Origin: Alentia gelatinosa
Taxonomy: Eukaryota; Annelida; Polychaeta; Phyllodocida; Polynoidae
DNA: 64,000 nucleotides
Assembly: GCA_950022655.1 (NCBI GenBank)
Contig: OX465592.1
Span: forward strand, 1,478,234-1,542,233
Direction of reading: 5' to 3'
Part shown: piece by piece, positions 61,956-64,000 of the stretch
How positions within the stretch are numbered: the stretch's first letter is position 1
Layout: the number at the start of each line of letters is the position of its first letter
Translations under genes and position numbers: made by a program
The notes under the pieces: generated by a model
What the model was told of the DNA's origin: nothing
What the model saw: the letters and a program-made list of their open reading frames with translations, nothing else
Databases searched by the model: none

Positions 61956-62741
61956 CTGATGATGGAATTATCACCTCCTGTTTTTTTAACAGAAATATGT
62001 TCATGTGCATGCTACAAAAGTCCCCATGAGAAGTGTGAGTATGTCTTAGATAGAGTCTGAGGCATATTTAAACTGCAACCAGACACTGCCAATATGAAAA
62101 GAAAAGGACTGATCTGGCCAGCCACCAATCAGGTTACCTTGTTGGTATTTTGCAAAACCTAAAGCATATGTCATTCTTACAAGTGTTACTATGGCATGCC
62201 ATAAAACATAGGTTGATAAACTAAAGGGAGCAGAGGTGTCACATGCCACCATCCATCCTCTGCCATAAAAATGCATTCCTATTGCTAGCCAGCCTTCTGA
62301 AAAAAAACCTTTTTTCTGACTTGCATTAGTACTTGTCATCTATGTCATTGTTTATGTATTTGTTGGTAGCCTGGGATGGTTAACTCATTATCAACTAAGG
62401 TCGGAAGGAATTGTAAATGTATTGTTCAACACCCACTGCTTATCATCTCTTAAACATAACCACCTGGCTGAAAAGTATTTCAAGGGAAGGCACACAATTG
62501 TGTACTGGACAAGATTGATACCAAGGCTAATCCAAATCCCTTATGAAGATAATGGTCTATCTGTCTACCCGCACTGGTCAACAATTCTATAAGCGTATTA
62601 TCAGAACAGAGTCTTCCAATATTGCCATATGCTTAGAGAAGTATGTACCTCTTACATTGCAGAAATGGAAGAATGATTTATCTATGCAATCAAATTATAG
62701 AAATTGTGCAATTTCCAAAGCAAGATATGAAGCCAAATGAC

Positions 62742-63575
62742 CTTGTATCTCGATAGTTGAGGAGGTTGCTTCAGTTGGTACATTTGTAGTTGGCACTGTT
62801 CTTTCAGTTGTTGCTACAATGGTCGAAGTCTGTGCACTTTCTGGAGTACTTGAACCAGTCAAAGTTGTCTGAGCAAGTTCAACATTGATAGTGGTAGCAG
62901 TGCTTGGTTGGGTTGTCCCTGAAGTGGTAGGTTCTACTGTACTTGGCTCAGTAGAGAGTGCTTCAGTTGATGCCTCTGAAGTGATATGTGGGGTTGACAC
63001 ATGAGTGCTTTGATCTGTGGTCATCTTTGAGGTGAAGGATTCTGTGGTCTCCACTGTTGAAGTTGATTCTGTGGTTTGACCTAGTGTCTGGGACTCGGTT
63101 TGAGTGGTCATCTGTGTAGTGGGTAGCTGAGTACTTGCCTCAGTTGGCATTAGTGTTGAGGAAGGCCCACTACTTGTTGTAGACTGGCTCTCTGTTGATG
63201 AACCCTCAGTAGTTAGATCTATAGGCTGTGGTGTTGAAGAAACAGCCTCTGAGGTTTCTTGACTGGTCAGAACTGCAGTGCTTGTTGCACTTGTCAATGC
63301 TGAGGAAGAAGCACCTGTGCTTAAGCCAGCGGTCAAAGTAGGTGAAGTCTCAGGTACACTTGCTTCAGTGCTTCCCACACTGGTCACAGCAGCAGTTGTT
63401 CTTTCTGTGGATACTACAGTAGAGGAGGCCTCTCTTGCAGCTTCAGTGGCTGATGTAGTCAAAGTTTCAGTTGATGTCTCCTCTGATGTTGTAGGCACTG
63501 GAGATGACAGCGCTGTTGTTCCTTCAGTTGAGAAAACTGTGGAAGTAGCCCCTGTTGTACCTTCAGTAGTCATAG
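62742..63575 (-). CDS. Exon C17, mucin segment (278 residues)
   Basis: Variants: GATSTVFS, QPIDL and LGQTTES. One silent change at 62995 (plus GGGGTAGAC to GGGGTTGAC; Ser TCT/TCA-type third-base change is not altered in residue). Confidence 0.8.
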
Positions 63576-63896
63576 CTGTGAGAAAAACCTTGCATTTAAT
63601 TCTATGCTAGCACTGTGAATCTCTTCGTGTCTTAAGGACTTGTTGTTTGGATCTAATCATTTTCCTGGGATAACAATTACTCAGAAATCTATAATATGTA
63701 GGAAAAGAACTCATATTTCACTCTCAACAGAAAACAAGGTGAGTATGAATGCATTTTGTATAGCTTATACTCAAGAGATGAAAACCTTTGAAACCCATTT
63801 CTAGTAGGAGTAACCAATACCTTTAGAAACACAAAGACTTGACTACTACAGGTCAATTAGTAAAATGATATCTCTGGCTGTCATTGAACATGTCAC

Positions 63897-63953
63897 CTAT
63901 CTTATTGAAGAGTTGGCCCTGAGGCAGGTCTGTGGAATTGTCTATGTACATCT
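63897..63953 (-). CDS. Proposed mini-exon E17
   Basis: Ile-ending variant with donor ATAG/GTGACA. Exon A of this unit lies beyond the window; 63954-64000 is intron. Confidence 0.4.
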
Positions 63954-64000
63954 CTATAGACAAGCTAGGTAAGGCAAAGGCAATATCTGTATTTTCATTA

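Larger units (their letters stand above)
1..64000 (-). other. Interior of a giant mucin-like gene (exons and introns only)
   Basis: The minus strand carries alternating large Ser/Thr-rich open segments flanked by acceptor (TTAACAG, CTCACAG) and donor (ACAG/GTGATA, CAAG/GTCATT) sites, all in phase 1. No unit has a signal peptide, stop-containing last exon or poly(A) context between its exons, so the repeats read as one continuous coding sequence rather than a cluster of separate genes. Summing the predicted exons gives about 40.5 kb of coding sequence, roughly 13,500 residues. Thr/Ser/Pro/Ala/Glu-rich, cysteine-free tandem repeats are typical of the O-glycosylated regions of mucins. The single-gene model and the mucin label are inferences; no globular domain is present to place it in a named family. 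Confidence 0.7.
1..64000 (-). repeat. Tandem array of about 16.4 copies of a 3,898-bp unit
   Basis: Corresponding points recur at intervals of 3,898 bp (for example exon A at 1230, 5128, 9026 and 12924). Deviations are fully explained by three units lacking one 219-bp internal repeat, three 1-bp homopolymer indels, one 4-bp deletion and one 1,202-bp transposon. Introns are as similar between copies as exons are, which points to recent amplification or ongoing homogenisation by unequal crossing-over and gene conversion. The array enters and leaves the window in mid-unit, so its true copy number is unknown. Confidence 0.97.

Noticed and set aside
1..64000. CRISPR array or satellite DNA without genes
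   Set aside because: Repeat units are kilobases long with no spacer pattern, and the long frames stay open in all copies with in-frame length changes only, unlike non-coding satellite.

Overview
The window looks like the inside of one very large metazoan mucin-type gene, read on the minus strand (transcription runs from high to low coordinates). It is eukaryotic DNA. The open frames are bounded by spliceosomal acceptor and donor sites, no bacterial gene order is visible, and the only foreign DNA is a foldback/MITE-like transposon. I see no first exon, signal peptide, promoter, last exon or poly(A) region, so both gene ends lie outside the window. The species cannot be named from this sequence; an invertebrate is a guess from style only.

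Layout. About 16.4 copies of a 3,898-bp unit stand head to tail from base 1 to 64,000. In transcript order each unit holds: large Ser/Thr exon 'A' (1,581 nt, or 1,362 nt in three units), a 182-bp intron, proposed mini-exon 'E' (57 nt), a 321-bp intron, large Ser/Thr exon 'C' (834 nt), a 786-bp intron, proposed mini-exon 'D' (60 nt), and a 77-bp intron leading to the next A. These eight parts sum exactly to 3,898 bp. Every exon begins and ends in phase 1, so any exon or whole unit can be added or lost without shifting the frame. One unit encodes 844 residues, and the window encodes about 13,500 residues if the mini-exons are used.

The repeats are nested. Exon A contains six copies (five in the short form) of a 73-residue (219-bp) repeat. 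Exons A and C share their start and end motifs and so look like old paralogues, which makes the 3.9-kb unit an ancient dimer. Four consecutive 3.9-kb units form a higher-order repeat of about 15.2-15.4 kb, present twice in tandem (anchors 14001, 29153, 44521). Nearly all variation between units is single-base. The few indels that are not multiples of three all lie in one intron, while exon A changes length only by whole 219-bp steps. That pattern argues for a protein-coding array.

One unit carries a 1,202-bp insertion (58846-60047) with long imperfect inverted arms. It splits mini-exon E of that unit. The other copies show the empty site, so the insertion is defined to the base apart from a 2-bp ambiguity.

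Likely product: an extracellular, densely O-glycosylated, cysteine-free Thr/Ser/Pro/Glu-rich domain of a secreted or membrane mucin. No enzyme, SEA, VWD or transmembrane domain is visible here. The long plus-strand open frames are mirror-frame shadows of the Ser/Thr codons.
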